A stretch of 64,000 nt of DNA from contig NZ_CAKZHY010000095.1 in NCBI RefSeq assembly GCF_936928535.1, positions 124,001-188,000 of the forward strand, in the 5' to 3' direction. This DNA comes from an uncultured Bradyrhizobium sp. (GTDB lineage Bacteria; Pseudomonadota; Alphaproteobacteria; Rhizobiales; Xanthobacteraceae). Positions 38,396 to 47,445 of this stretch are shown here, in pieces; the first letter of the stretch is position 1, and every line of letters begins with the position of its first letter. Position numbers and translations under genes: made by a program. Under the pieces are notes generated by a model. That model had not been told where the DNA came from and did no database searches. It saw only the letters and a list, made by a program, of their open reading frames with translations.

Positions 38396-39841
38396 TTAGA
38401 ACTTCAGGGTGGTCCGGAGCCCGAAGACCGCGGCATTTTTGAGCGCTCTGCCGGCGAAAGGACTGGACGGGAGGGGAGCGCCTCCGCCGGGATGAACGAT
38501 GTATTGAAAGTTCGGCTGGACCGTCCAGCCGTCCCTAACCTGATACTGGTAAACAGCCGTGAGCAGCCCCTCGAAGTTTCGTACCGGCCAGTCTGGAGCA
38601 ATCAACGCCCGATAATCCGCATCGAGCGCCTGCGTACGCTTCGACACATGGGCATAGCCAGCGGCGATCCCGAACTTGTCGTCGGGGCGGCGATCGTCGA
38701 GACCGATGAACTCGATGCCGCTGTCGGCGTAGAGGTCGATCAGGTTGCGATCGGCCGGTGCGCCGGAAACGCGGGCAAAGACACCGATGCCGCGGTCGTC
38801 GCTGTGAGGCATGCGATAGATCTTCTGCTCGATGACAGCCCAACCGCCGATATCGCCGGAGAGCAGCAGCGGCGCGCCGCTGCTCGCGGGCGAGGCGAGC
38901 GATACCCCGTTGGACGCGAATCGCTGGTCGGCAAAAGAGCCGAGGTGACGCCAGCCGCCGAGCTTGATCTGCCCGGCCGGATTGGGATCGCCCTTCGTGT
39001 TATTCCAGGCGTACTGAATCTGGCCGAGCAGAAGCGGCGGATCGTTGACGCGGAAGTTCACGCCGTAACGGTTGCGCTCCTGGGGATCACCGGGCCCGGG
39101 CCCGGCTTGGTCGCCATCAAAGAGCCCGCCGAGTACGGAGAGCTGGTCTGTGACGTTGACGAGAAGCCTCACGCCCATCGCGGCCAGCGGCGGCGACGGG
39201 CCGCCGCTCGGCAGGTCGAGCGAGGTGATCGCCGGCCAGCCCATCGAGGCGTTGGTGAAGATGTCGGTGTATTTGGTGTTGAAGAACTCGCTGTCGGCCG
39301 CGAGCTGGCCGAGCTTCAGCGAGACTTTCTTCTCGCCCCACTGCTTTTCGAAATAGGCCTCGTACAGGCGGGTCGAAGGCAACGCCTCGATCCCGCTCAC
39401 GACCAAGAAATTCTGCAGATTGTCGCGCGACAGGCCGTTGCCGTGAATCTGGAACATGTTGGCATGGAAGGTGAGCTTGTCGAGGCCCACCAGCTTTTCC
39501 AGGTCGACGTCGACAGCGAGGTTGAGGCGGCCCTCATAGATCGTTCCCTGCTTGACGCCGCCGGACGTGTTGCCAAGCACCTCGCCGATATAGGTCGCAG
39601 CGAACTTCACCCCGTATTTCTGGAGCGGGTTCGGCAACAGGCCGAGCGTCTTCTCCTCGACGGTGCTCTCGCCCGTATCGGGGTCAGCCGGCTTGTCGTC
39701 GTCCGTCTTCTTGTCTTCCTGCGCCGCGGCCTGGACCCCGGCCAGCAGATATCCACCTGCCAGCAGCGCCAACAGAAACCGCAACGCCCCGCCTGATGCT
39801 ACCTGCCCCCCACTCATCGTCAGCGAGTGGGACACGTCCAA
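38396..39841 (-). CDS. Carbohydrate-selective porin, OprB family
   Basis: VKFAATYIGEVLGNTSGGVKQGTIYEGRLNLAVDVDLEKLVGLDKLTFHANMFQIHG...; C-terminal barrel ending LRTTLKF. Confidence 0.88.
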   Translation of the reverse strand: MDVSHSLTMSGGQVASGGALRFLLALLAGGYLLAGVQAAAQEDKKTDDDKPADPDTGESTVEEKTLGLLPNPLQKYGVKFAATYIGEVLGNTSGGVKQGTIYEGRLNLAVDVDLEKLVGLDKLTFHANMFQIHGNGLSRDNLQNFLVVSGIEALPSTRLYEAYFEKQWGEKKVSLKLGQLAADSEFFNTKYTDIFTNASMGWPAITSLDLPSGGPSPPLAAMGVRLLVNVTDQLSVLGGLFDGDQAGPGPGDPQERNRYGVNFRVNDPPLLLGQIQYAWNNTKGDPNPAGQIKLGGWRHLGSFADQRFASNGVSLASPASSGAPLLLSGDIGGWAVIEQKIYRMPHSDDRGIGVFARVSGAPADRNLIDLYADSGIEFIGLDDRRPDDKFGIAAGYAHVSKRTQALDADYRALIAPDWPVRNFEGLLTAVYQYQVRDGWTVQPNFQYIVHPGGGAPLPSSPFAGRALKNAAVFGLRTTLKF

Positions 39842-39935
39842 GATGCGGTTTCAAGGGCAACTTGTTCGTGGAACCACGATTCATGATAATGCTGCAACGA
39901 CCGAGGCAAACAAATGTTAGGTAAGCAACGCACTC

Positions 39936-40304
39936 ATGGACGCGATCATCTACCACAATCCCGAATGCGGCACGTCGCGCACCACGCTTGCCACGATCCG
40001 CAATGCCGGGATCGAGCCCCACGTGATCGAATGTCTGAAGACGCCGCCGTCACGGGCGCTGTTGCGGCAGCTCATCGCCCGCATGGAGATTTCCGTGCGC
40101 GAGGCCATTCGCGAGAAAGCGGCGCCCTATGCCGAACTCGGGCTCGCCAACCCTGATCTGACTGACGACCAGCTGCTCGATGCGATGATGGCGCATCCAA
40201 TCCTGATCAACCGGCCGATCGTGGTGACGCCGAAAGGCGGGAGGCCTTGCCGTCCCTCCGAGCTGGTGCTGGATCTCCTTCCCACGCCGCAACATCCAGG
40301 ATGA
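39936..40304 (+). CDS. arsC: Arsenate reductase (glutaredoxin), ArsC family
   Basis: MDAIIYHNPECGTSRTTLATIRNAGIEPHVIECLKTPPSRALLRQLIARM...PILINRPIVVTPKGGRPCRPSELVLDLL. Confidence 0.92.
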   Translation: MDAIIYHNPECGTSRTTLATIRNAGIEPHVIECLKTPPSRALLRQLIARMEISVREAIREKAAPYAELGLANPDLTDDQLLDAMMAHPILINRPIVVTPKGGRPCRPSELVLDLLPTPQHPG

Positions 40305-40999
40305 ACGATTTCGCGCGATCCATCGTTGCCGCATTCACGCTGATTGGCGAAGCCGATCCCGAGCTTCTCGGTATCGTCGCGCTGTCCGTCCGCGTCAGCC
40401 TGACGGCGAGCATCGTCGCGCTGCTGATCGGCGCTCCCTTTGGGGCTTTGCTCGCCATTAGCCGCTTCCGCGGACGGCAAGTCATCATCGTGCTGACCAA
40501 TGCGCTGCTTGGGCTGCCGCCAGTCGTGGTCGGGCTTGCGCTTTATCTTCTGCTGTCGCGCTCCGGCCCCCTCGGCGCGGCCGGCCTGTTGTTTACGCCG
40601 ACGGCCATGGTCATTGCACAGACGCTGCTCGCGACCCCGATCGTGGTCGCGCTGGTGCACCGGCCGGCGAGCCTGTTGTGGGCCGAATATGGCGACCTCG
40701 CGCGGATCGACGGCCTCTCGACGCTGCGCAGCATCGGCCTGTTGTTCGCGCTGGGGCGGACCTCGCTGCTGACGGCCTTCCTCGCCGCGTTCGGGCGTGC
40801 GATCGCCGAGGTCGGGGCCATCATCATCGTCGGCGGCAACATCAGCGGTTTTACCCGCACGATGACGACGGCGATCGCGCTCGAGACCAGCAAAGGCGAC
40901 CTGCCGCTCGCGCTCGGGCTTGGACTGATCCTGCTCGCGCTCAGCGTCGCGGTCTCGACCGTCGCCTTCCTGCTAGTGGGACGCGTTGGGGAAAAATAG
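40301..40999 (+). CDS. tupB: ABC transporter permease, tungstate (TupB)-like
   Basis: ATGA overlap with arsC; ALLIGAPFGALLAISRFRGRQVIIVLTNALLGLPPVVVGLALYLLLSRSGPLG; FGRAIAEVGAIIIVGGNISGFTRTMTTAIALET. Confidence 0.85.
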   Translation: MNDFARSIVAAFTLIGEADPELLGIVALSVRVSLTASIVALLIGAPFGALLAISRFRGRQVIIVLTNALLGLPPVVVGLALYLLLSRSGPLGAAGLLFTPTAMVIAQTLLATPIVVALVHRPASLLWAEYGDLARIDGLSTLRSIGLLFALGRTSLLTAFLAAFGRAIAEVGAIIIVGGNISGFTRTMTTAIALETSKGDLPLALGLGLILLALSVAVSTVAFLLVGRVGEK

Positions 41000-41782
41000 C
41001 TGCTCGCCGCCGACCTTGTAGCCGGCGATCGCATCCTGCCCCTTCTGAGAGATCAGCCAGTCGATGAAGGCCTGCCCGTCCTTCGCCTTCACGTCGGGAT
41101 GCTTGTCCGGATTGACCAGCATGACGCCGTATTGGTTGAACAGCCGCTTGTCGCCCTCGGTCAGGATCGCAAGCTCGCCCCGGTTCTTGAACGACAGCCA
41201 GGTGCCGCGGTCTGACAGCAAATACGCATTCGACGAGGATGCCATGTTCAGCGCGGGGCCCATGCCCTGGCCGATCTCGCGATACCAGCTGCCCTTGCCG
41301 GCAGTGGGATCGACGCCGGCCTCCTTCCACAATCTCAGCTCGGCGGAATGCGTGCCGGACTTGTCGCCGCGCGAGATGAACGGCGCTTTTGCCGCTGCGA
41401 TCTTGCGCAGCGCGTCGGCGACGTCCCTGTCGCCGGCGATCTTTGCGGGATCGCTCTTCGGACCGACGATGATGAAATCATTGTACATCACGTCGAAGCG
41501 CTTCACGCCCTGCCCTTCCGACATGAACTTGTCTTCGGCCGGCCTGTCATGGACGAACACCACGTCGGCATCGCCGCGCCGCCCGATATCGAGCGCCTGG
41601 CCGGTGCCGACCGCAACGACCTTCAGCGCGATGCCCGCGGCCTTCGAGAACAGTGGCAGCAGATAGCCGAACAGGCCGGACTGCTCCGTCGACGTCGTCG
41701 AGGCCACGGTGATGCTGCGGTCCTGCGCCATTGCGCATGTCGACCAAATCAGGACCGCTGCGATGGCGGCAAGCTTCTTCAT
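40973..41782 (-). CDS. tupA: Tungstate ABC transporter substrate-binding protein (TupA-like)
   Basis: RSITVASTTSTEQSGLFGYLLPLFSKAAGIALKVVAVGTGQALDIGRRGDADVVFVHD; RGDKSGTHSAELRLWKEAG. Confidence 0.9.
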   Translation of the reverse strand: MKKLAAIAAVLIWSTCAMAQDRSITVASTTSTEQSGLFGYLLPLFSKAAGIALKVVAVGTGQALDIGRRGDADVVFVHDRPAEDKFMSEGQGVKRFDVMYNDFIIVGPKSDPAKIAGDRDVADALRKIAAAKAPFISRGDKSGTHSAELRLWKEAGVDPTAGKGSWYREIGQGMGPALNMASSSNAYLLSDRGTWLSFKNRGELAILTEGDKRLFNQYGVMLVNPDKHPDVKAKDGQAFIDWLISQKGQDAIAGYKVGGEQLFFPNASH

Positions 41783-42053
41783 GGCGGCGTCCTCACTCCA
41801 AAGTGCTTCAAAATAGGCGGGAAGGAAGGCGCGGGAAAGCCCTATGCGATGGCCCTGTGGACGAGGTCACATTGGACAATCCGACCGCCGAGGCGGTGCC
41901 TTGTCGCATGCGGGCTCCCGAAACTGCCTAAAGAGCGCTTCACGCCCGCTTCACCTCTGTTGAACCCCGCGTGAACCGCCCCGCGAACGTGTAATGGCGC
42001 GGAATATCGCACGTTCCAGCCGATCTCTGGGATGGAAACATTTGGAGCATCCC

Positions 42054-42326
42054 ATGACAAAGACGAACATCATTGCGGCCTTGCGGATCATGTTGTCGCT
42101 TGCGATCGCCGGTCCGGCGCAGGCCTGGCCCGGACCGTCCTCAAGTGTCGCTTGCGCATGGGACGGCGAGCCCGGCGACTGCGAAGCACTCACCCTGGCG
42201 CTCGTCCGCAAGCATGCGCCGGCGCATCAGCACGGCCGCGAACTGGAGCACGCTGTCATGCCGTTTGCGTCGTCGCATCAGCCCGATCACGACGAGGAAC
42301 CGCTTGCATCGATGCATTTCGAATGA
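42054..42326 (+). CDS. Small secreted His-rich hypothetical protein
   Basis: MTKTNIIAALRIMLSLAIAGPAQAWPGPSSSVACAWDGEPGDCEALTLALVRKHAPAHQHGRELEHAVMPFASSHQPDHDEEPLASMHFE. Confidence 0.5.
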   Translation: MTKTNIIAALRIMLSLAIAGPAQAWPGPSSSVACAWDGEPGDCEALTLALVRKHAPAHQHGRELEHAVMPFASSHQPDHDEEPLASMHFE

Positions 42327-42468
42327 ACGCCGTGGCGTGGGGGCTGTGCAGATGTTCTGCAATTGGTCCCGCCTCAATTGACAGGGGCGTGACAGAAGGG
42401 GCAGTTTTTCACATTGCTGGCGAATCAGCTGAAGCCCACGGCCCTGAGTACCTCTTGGACAACTCCCA

Positions 42469-43704
42469 GTGCTTTCGAGACTGATATCGTTGCTGAGCCG
42501 CATTCCTGCGGTGAAATGGGCGTTCAACCGGCTTCGGCCCATGCCGCGCAGCGGCAGCATCGATGCGGCGCAGATCGCCGTTGATGAGCAGCCCGCTGTC
42601 GTCGCGATCGCCGAGATGGCTCCGACCGCCGAAACAATCGCCGACGAGATTTCATCCCCGGAGACGTTGACTGAAGTCGCGCCCGCCGTCGTCGAAGAGA
42701 TTGCAGTTCCTTCGGTTGAGGTCGCGAGCGAACCGGTTGATGCGCTTGCACTGATCAGCAGCGATGCTCCGGCGCCCCCCTCAACGCTTGTAGAGCCCGA
42801 CAACGTAGAAGAGGCTCCGGTCACGTCCGTCGAAACCGAAGCAATCGATGCTGCCGAGGTCATCAGTGGCCTCCCCGCAGAATTGCCGGCGAACGCCGAA
42901 CCCGCAGTCGCGGAGGGAACCCCGGTCTGTTCTGCCGAAGTCGAAGCGATCGAACCTCCTGAGCCCGTCATCAGCAGCGATCCATCATCGGAAGACGATG
43001 CGGAGGTTGCGCCTGCTGTTGCAGAGCAGGCCCCTGTCTCACCGATCGAGGTGGAGTCCGTTCCGGTCAAGGCCTCCGAGCCTGTCATTGAAGACGGACC
43101 CGCATCCGTCGCTTCGGTAGAGATCGAAGCGGTCGCCCTCGACGAAACGCCCGCTGTCGTGGCCGACACCGACTTCGCGGCGCCTGCCGTCGCCGAGGTC
43201 AGGATCGAGAGCGCGCCGGCGCCGAGCGTCGTGACGGAGATCGAGCCGGTCGTCGCAAGCGATCCCGCACCCGTCGTGGCCGAAATCGCTGAGGACGCGA
43301 TCGTCGACGCAGCTGTCGTCGCCGCACAGGTTGAGGCTCCTGCGGCGGCCGCACCGAAGAAGTCTCGTCCAAAGGTCGTCGAGCCCGCCGACCGCGCCGC
43401 GTTGATCCGGCAACGTTGGGCCGAGACCGGGATCAGGATGTGGAATCCGCGGCTGCACGGCACCGGGGATGCGACGCTCAACATCCAGGGTCGCATCGGG
43501 CTGCTGCCGCCCGAGCCCGGCGAGACCATGCCGCGTTACGACAAGCTGGAATTCAAGATGCTCGGCGGACAGATCGTGTGCGAGGGCGTCATCGTCGAGG
43601 CGCCCGCGCACGCCGGTCAGCGCAGCTTTACCCGGCTCGCCGAGCCGCGCGGCGCCGATCGCAGCCGTGAGCCGGCCCGGGAACGCCAAGCCGCCCTCGC
43701 CTGA
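42469..43704 (+). CDS. Hypothetical protein: acidic Ala/Val/Glu/Pro low-complexity region plus a compact C-terminal domain
   Basis: Degenerate VEEAPVTSVETEAI / VAEGTPVCSAEVEAI / VAEQAPVSPIEVESV repeats, then PADRAALIRQRWAETGIRMWNPRLHGTGDATLNIQGRIGLLPPEPGETMPRYDKLEFKMLGGQIVCEGVIVEAP. GTG start uncertain. Confidence 0.65.
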   Translation: MLSRLISLLSRIPAVKWAFNRLRPMPRSGSIDAAQIAVDEQPAVVAIAEMAPTAETIADEISSPETLTEVAPAVVEEIAVPSVEVASEPVDALALISSDAPAPPSTLVEPDNVEEAPVTSVETEAIDAAEVISGLPAELPANAEPAVAEGTPVCSAEVEAIEPPEPVISSDPSSEDDAEVAPAVAEQAPVSPIEVESVPVKASEPVIEDGPASVASVEIEAVALDETPAVVADTDFAAPAVAEVRIESAPAPSVVTEIEPVVASDPAPVVAEIAEDAIVDAAVVAAQVEAPAAAAPKKSRPKVVEPADRAALIRQRWAETGIRMWNPRLHGTGDATLNIQGRIGLLPPEPGETMPRYDKLEFKMLGGQIVCEGVIVEAPAHAGQRSFTRLAEPRGADRSREPARERQAALA

Positions 43705-43766
43705 TCCTTTTCCTCTGCGACGATCATCATCCTCATGCTAGGTTGACGCTGGTTAGGGGAGATCGC

Positions 43767-44051
43767 ATGTCCGCGAGATTGTCGAGCGTGGTCCTAATCG
43801 TCGCGTTCTGTGTTTCCCAAGGCGCGCTTGCTGCATCCCACAAGCGGCTGCGCCACGTGCATTCCGCGGAGCCTGCCACCGATCCGGTGGCCCCTTACAA
43901 GGCCGTCAGACTCTCCTCTTCGCGTGGCCAGACGATCCTCGACACGCCCGGCCAGACCACCGTGCTGACGCGGCAGGTGCTCGACGACATGAACGCGAGG
44001 AGCTTGCGCGACGCCATGCGCTCGACAGCCGGCGTGACCATCGGGCGCTGA
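43767..44051 (+). pseudogene. Truncated TonB-dependent receptor (signal peptide + plug-domain start only)
   Basis: MSARLSSVVLIVAFCVSQGALAASHKRLRHVH...GQTILDTPGQTTVLTRQVLDDMNARSLRDAMRSTAGVTIGR*; the stop falls mid-plug and no barrel follows before the next gene. Confidence 0.6.
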
Positions 44052-44218
44052 GCATCGCGCGCCATGCTCAAATCGGACAGCAACCATTATTCCTCGTATG
44101 AAGTAGAATTTTTCGAACGCCGGGCGGTTGCTGCCGCAGCGCGCAGCATCTAGCGTGCGGCTGGTCGATCCGCGCAACGCCGCGGTCGCAACGACAACAA
44201 CATCAGGGAGGACAATCC

Positions 44219-45109
44219 ATGAGAAAGCTCGCGGCCACGCTGTGCGCGCTGGCGCTCTTCGCGCCTGCCGCACAGGCGCAGACCATCAAGGATTTTCTGG
44301 CGCAGGTCATGGTGAAATGGACCGCGCCGTTCGAGCCGTTCCAACTGATCGACAACATCTACTATGTCGGCACCGACGGCATTGCCGTCTACGTCATCAA
44401 GACGTCGCAAGGCCTGATCCTGATGGACACCGCGATGCCGCAGTCGACAGGCATGATCAAGGACAACATCGCCAAGCTCGGCTTCAAGGTCGCTGACATC
44501 AAATACATCCTCAATAGTCACGCCCATCTCGATCACACCGGGGGCTTTGCCGAGATCAAGCAGGAGAGCGGGGCGCAACTGGTCGCCGGCGAGCGCGACA
44601 AGCCGTTGCTCGAAGGCGGCTATTATCCGGGCGACGAGAAGAACGCGGACCTGACCTTTCCGCCGGCCAAGGTCGATCGCGCGGTGAAGGAAGGCGACAA
44701 GGTCACGCTCGGCGACACCACGCTGACGGCGCACGCGACACCCGGCCACTCCCCGGGCTGCACCAGCTGGGAGATGACGGTGAAGGACGGCGGCCAGGAC
44801 CGCCAGGTGCTGTTCTTTTGTAGCGGCACCGTGGCGCTGAACCGGCTGGTGGGACAACCGACCTATCCTGGCATCGTCGACGATTATCGCTCAACCTTCG
44901 CCAAGGCCAAGGCGATGAAGGTCGACGTGCTGCTCGGGCCGCATCCGGAAGTCTATGGCATGCAGAACAAGCGCGCGCAGCAGATCAAGAGCGAGACGCC
45001 GAACCCCTTCGTCAAGCCGGGCGAGCTTGTCACCTACGTCACGGGCCTGTCGGAGGATTTCGACAAGGCGCTCGCCAAGCAGACGGCTGCGCTGCAGGCC
45101 GCGAAGTAG
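44219..45109 (+). CDS. Subclass B3 metallo-beta-lactamase, BJP-1-like
   Basis: IKDFLAQVMVKWTAPFEPFQLIDNIYYVGTDGIAVYVIKTSQGLILMDTAMPQSTGMIKDNIAKLGFKVADIKYILNSHAHLDHTGGFAEIK; TAHATPGHSPGCTSWEM; LGPHPEVYGM. Confidence 0.93.
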   Translation: MRKLAATLCALALFAPAAQAQTIKDFLAQVMVKWTAPFEPFQLIDNIYYVGTDGIAVYVIKTSQGLILMDTAMPQSTGMIKDNIAKLGFKVADIKYILNSHAHLDHTGGFAEIKQESGAQLVAGERDKPLLEGGYYPGDEKNADLTFPPAKVDRAVKEGDKVTLGDTTLTAHATPGHSPGCTSWEMTVKDGGQDRQVLFFCSGTVALNRLVGQPTYPGIVDDYRSTFAKAKAMKVDVLLGPHPEVYGMQNKRAQQIKSETPNPFVKPGELVTYVTGLSEDFDKALAKQTAALQAAK

Positions 45110-45120
45110 GGCGGTTGGTT

Positions 45121-45144
45121 CACCTCTCCCTAACGGGAGAGGTG
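45121..45144 (+). terminator. Hairpin CACCTCTCCC-TAAC-GGGAGAGGTG downstream of the metallo-beta-lactamase gene
   Basis: Perfect 10-bp stem with 4-nt loop, 11 bp after the stop; no strong T-run. Confidence 0.55.
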
Positions 45145-45420
45145 ACTCGAACCCGGTACAGCAGCCGCGGCGATACGCCGCTCTCGCACCCATGGTTATC
45201 GGAACGTAGCGGCGATCGTTTCCAACGATCTGCCGCGCGAAACGGTGCCCACGTCCACCGCACATCCTTAACAGTCTCTCACCGATACACGCGGGCTGCC
45301 AATTCGACCGCGGCGCACAACCGTAACTAGGGTTCCGGAAGGGAACCAATCTAACGCGCTCTTTACCCCCGCCATGCAAGATCGCCTTCGTTTTTGAAGG
45401 TATTTGGGGCGCGTCTTGCT

Positions 45421-47427
45421 ATGCCTGCCGTCAATTTGAGAGCCTACTTCGCCGCCGCGATGCAGCTGTTTCGGGTGTCCGACGATCCGGACCTGACGCG
45501 CGCGCAGTTCGACGCCTTCTCCAAGCAGATCCCGCTGCTCTACTTCATTCTGATCAGCAACACGATCGCGGTGGCCTATACCTACGTCAACGTCGCGCCG
45601 GACTGGTTGACGATGATCGTCCCGAGCGTGCTGACGCTGCTCGCGGCACTTCGCACGTTCTGGTGGCTGCGCCAACGTCATCTCGTGCGCAGCGATGCCG
45701 ACATCCTGCGCAACCTGCGCGCCACGAACTGGTTGACGCTGCCCACGGCCGCCGGCTTCACCGCCTGGTCGTTCGCGCTCTACCCTTACGGCGATCCCTT
45801 CGCCAAGAGCCAGGTCGCGTTCTACATGGCCGTGACCGTGATCGGCTGCATCTTCTCGCTGATGCATCTGCGCTCGGCTGCGCTGATCGTGACGCTGATC
45901 GTCGACGTGCCCTATGTGTTGTTCTTCTGGGCGACCGGTGAACCGACGCTGAAGGCGATCGCGGTCAACAACCTCCTGGTCTCCGGCGCGATGGTCACGG
46001 TGCTGTTCATCTATTACCGCGACTTCGCCGATCTCGTCGCGAACCGAAAATCGCTGCTGGTGCAGCAGGCAGCGACGCAGGCGCTGTCGGACGAGAACTT
46101 CCGTCTCGCCAATCTGGATTCTCTCACCGAGCTGCCGAACCGCCGCCGCTTCTTTGCCGAACTGTCGAGCGCCTTCAACGACGCCGAGCGCAGGCATGTG
46201 AGCGTCGCGGTCGGCATCATCGACCTCGACGGCTTCAAGCCGATCAACGACAATTACGGCCATTCGGTTGGCGACCGCGTCCTGATCGAGGCCGGCCGTC
46301 GCATCCGCGAAGTCTGCCAGGGGTTTGGTCCGCAGCGGGTGGAGTTCGCGCGCCTCGGCGGCGATGAGTTCGGTCTCGTGGTCTGCGGCGACCCCGAGGA
46401 CGCCGACCTCGAGCGGCTTGGCGAACGCATCTGCGAGCAGGTCAAGTTGCCCTACCAGCTCGACACCGCCCACACCGGCCTGTCATGTTCGATCGGCTTT
46501 GCGCTATACCCACGCTCGGCGTCGACGGCGGAAGCGCTGTACGAATGTGCCGACTATTCGCTCTACCACGCCAAGCGTCATCTGCGCGGCCGCACCGTGA
46601 TCTTCTCGAGTGAGCACGAGGCCGAGATCCGCAGTCGCGGCGTCATCGAGACCCTGCTGCGCACGGCCGATTTCGGCACCGAGATGGACCTGATGTTCCA
46701 GCCGATCGTCGATGCCATGAGCGAGCATACCGCAGGCTTCGAGGCGCTGGCACGCTGGCAAAGCCCCCGCCTCGGCCGGGTCTCGCCGGCCGACTTCATC
46801 CCTGCCGCCGAGCGCATCGGCCTGATCCGCCCCCTGACGCAGGCGCTGCTGGTGCGCGCGCTCGCGACCGCCAGGAATTGGCCGGACCACACCCGCCTGT
46901 CGTTCAATCTCTCAGCCCACGACATCTGCTCGCCTGACGGCATCCTGCCGCTGATCGCCATCATCGAAAACAGCGGCGTGCCGCCGCGCCGGCTCGACTT
47001 CGAGATCACCGAGACCGCCGTCACCTTCGACTTCGTGCGTGCACAGCAGTCGATCGCGGCGCTGAAAGCCATGGGCTGCGGTATTTCGCTGGACGATTTC
47101 GGCACCGGCTATTCGTCGCTCAGCCACGTGCATCGTCTGCCCCTGGACAAGCTCAAGATCGACCGCAGCTTCGTCGCCGACATCAACGACAATCCGGTCA
47201 GCCACAAGATCATCAAGTCGCTCACGGGCCTGTGCGACGACATGGAGATCGCCTGCGTGGTCGAGGGTGTCGAGACCCGCGCCCAGCTCGACAGCCTGCG
47301 CCGCCTCGGCTGCGATTTCGTGCAGGGCTATTACTTCGCAAAACCCATGCCGGGCCCGGCGATCGAGGACTACCTCGCCAAGGAGCGCGAGCGCCTTGAC
47401 CACGGCGCAGCCAAGGTCGTGGCCTGA
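45421..47427 (+). CDS. Membrane GGDEF-EAL bifunctional c-di-GMP protein
   Basis: N-terminal TM region; LTELPNRRRF...FARLGGDEFGLVV; EAL domain GFEALARWQSP...LDDFGTGYSSLSHVHRLPLDKLKIDRSFV...VQGYYFAKPM. Confidence 0.95.
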   Translation: MPAVNLRAYFAAAMQLFRVSDDPDLTRAQFDAFSKQIPLLYFILISNTIAVAYTYVNVAPDWLTMIVPSVLTLLAALRTFWWLRQRHLVRSDADILRNLRATNWLTLPTAAGFTAWSFALYPYGDPFAKSQVAFYMAVTVIGCIFSLMHLRSAALIVTLIVDVPYVLFFWATGEPTLKAIAVNNLLVSGAMVTVLFIYYRDFADLVANRKSLLVQQAATQALSDENFRLANLDSLTELPNRRRFFAELSSAFNDAERRHVSVAVGIIDLDGFKPINDNYGHSVGDRVLIEAGRRIREVCQGFGPQRVEFARLGGDEFGLVVCGDPEDADLERLGERICEQVKLPYQLDTAHTGLSCSIGFALYPRSASTAEALYECADYSLYHAKRHLRGRTVIFSSEHEAEIRSRGVIETLLRTADFGTEMDLMFQPIVDAMSEHTAGFEALARWQSPRLGRVSPADFIPAAERIGLIRPLTQALLVRALATARNWPDHTRLSFNLSAHDICSPDGILPLIAIIENSGVPPRRLDFEITETAVTFDFVRAQQSIAALKAMGCGISLDDFGTGYSSLSHVHRLPLDKLKIDRSFVADINDNPVSHKIIKSLTGLCDDMEIACVVEGVETRAQLDSLRRLGCDFVQGYYFAKPMPGPAIEDYLAKERERLDHGAAKVVA

Positions 47428-47445
47428 GCCGGACTAGCCGCCCGG

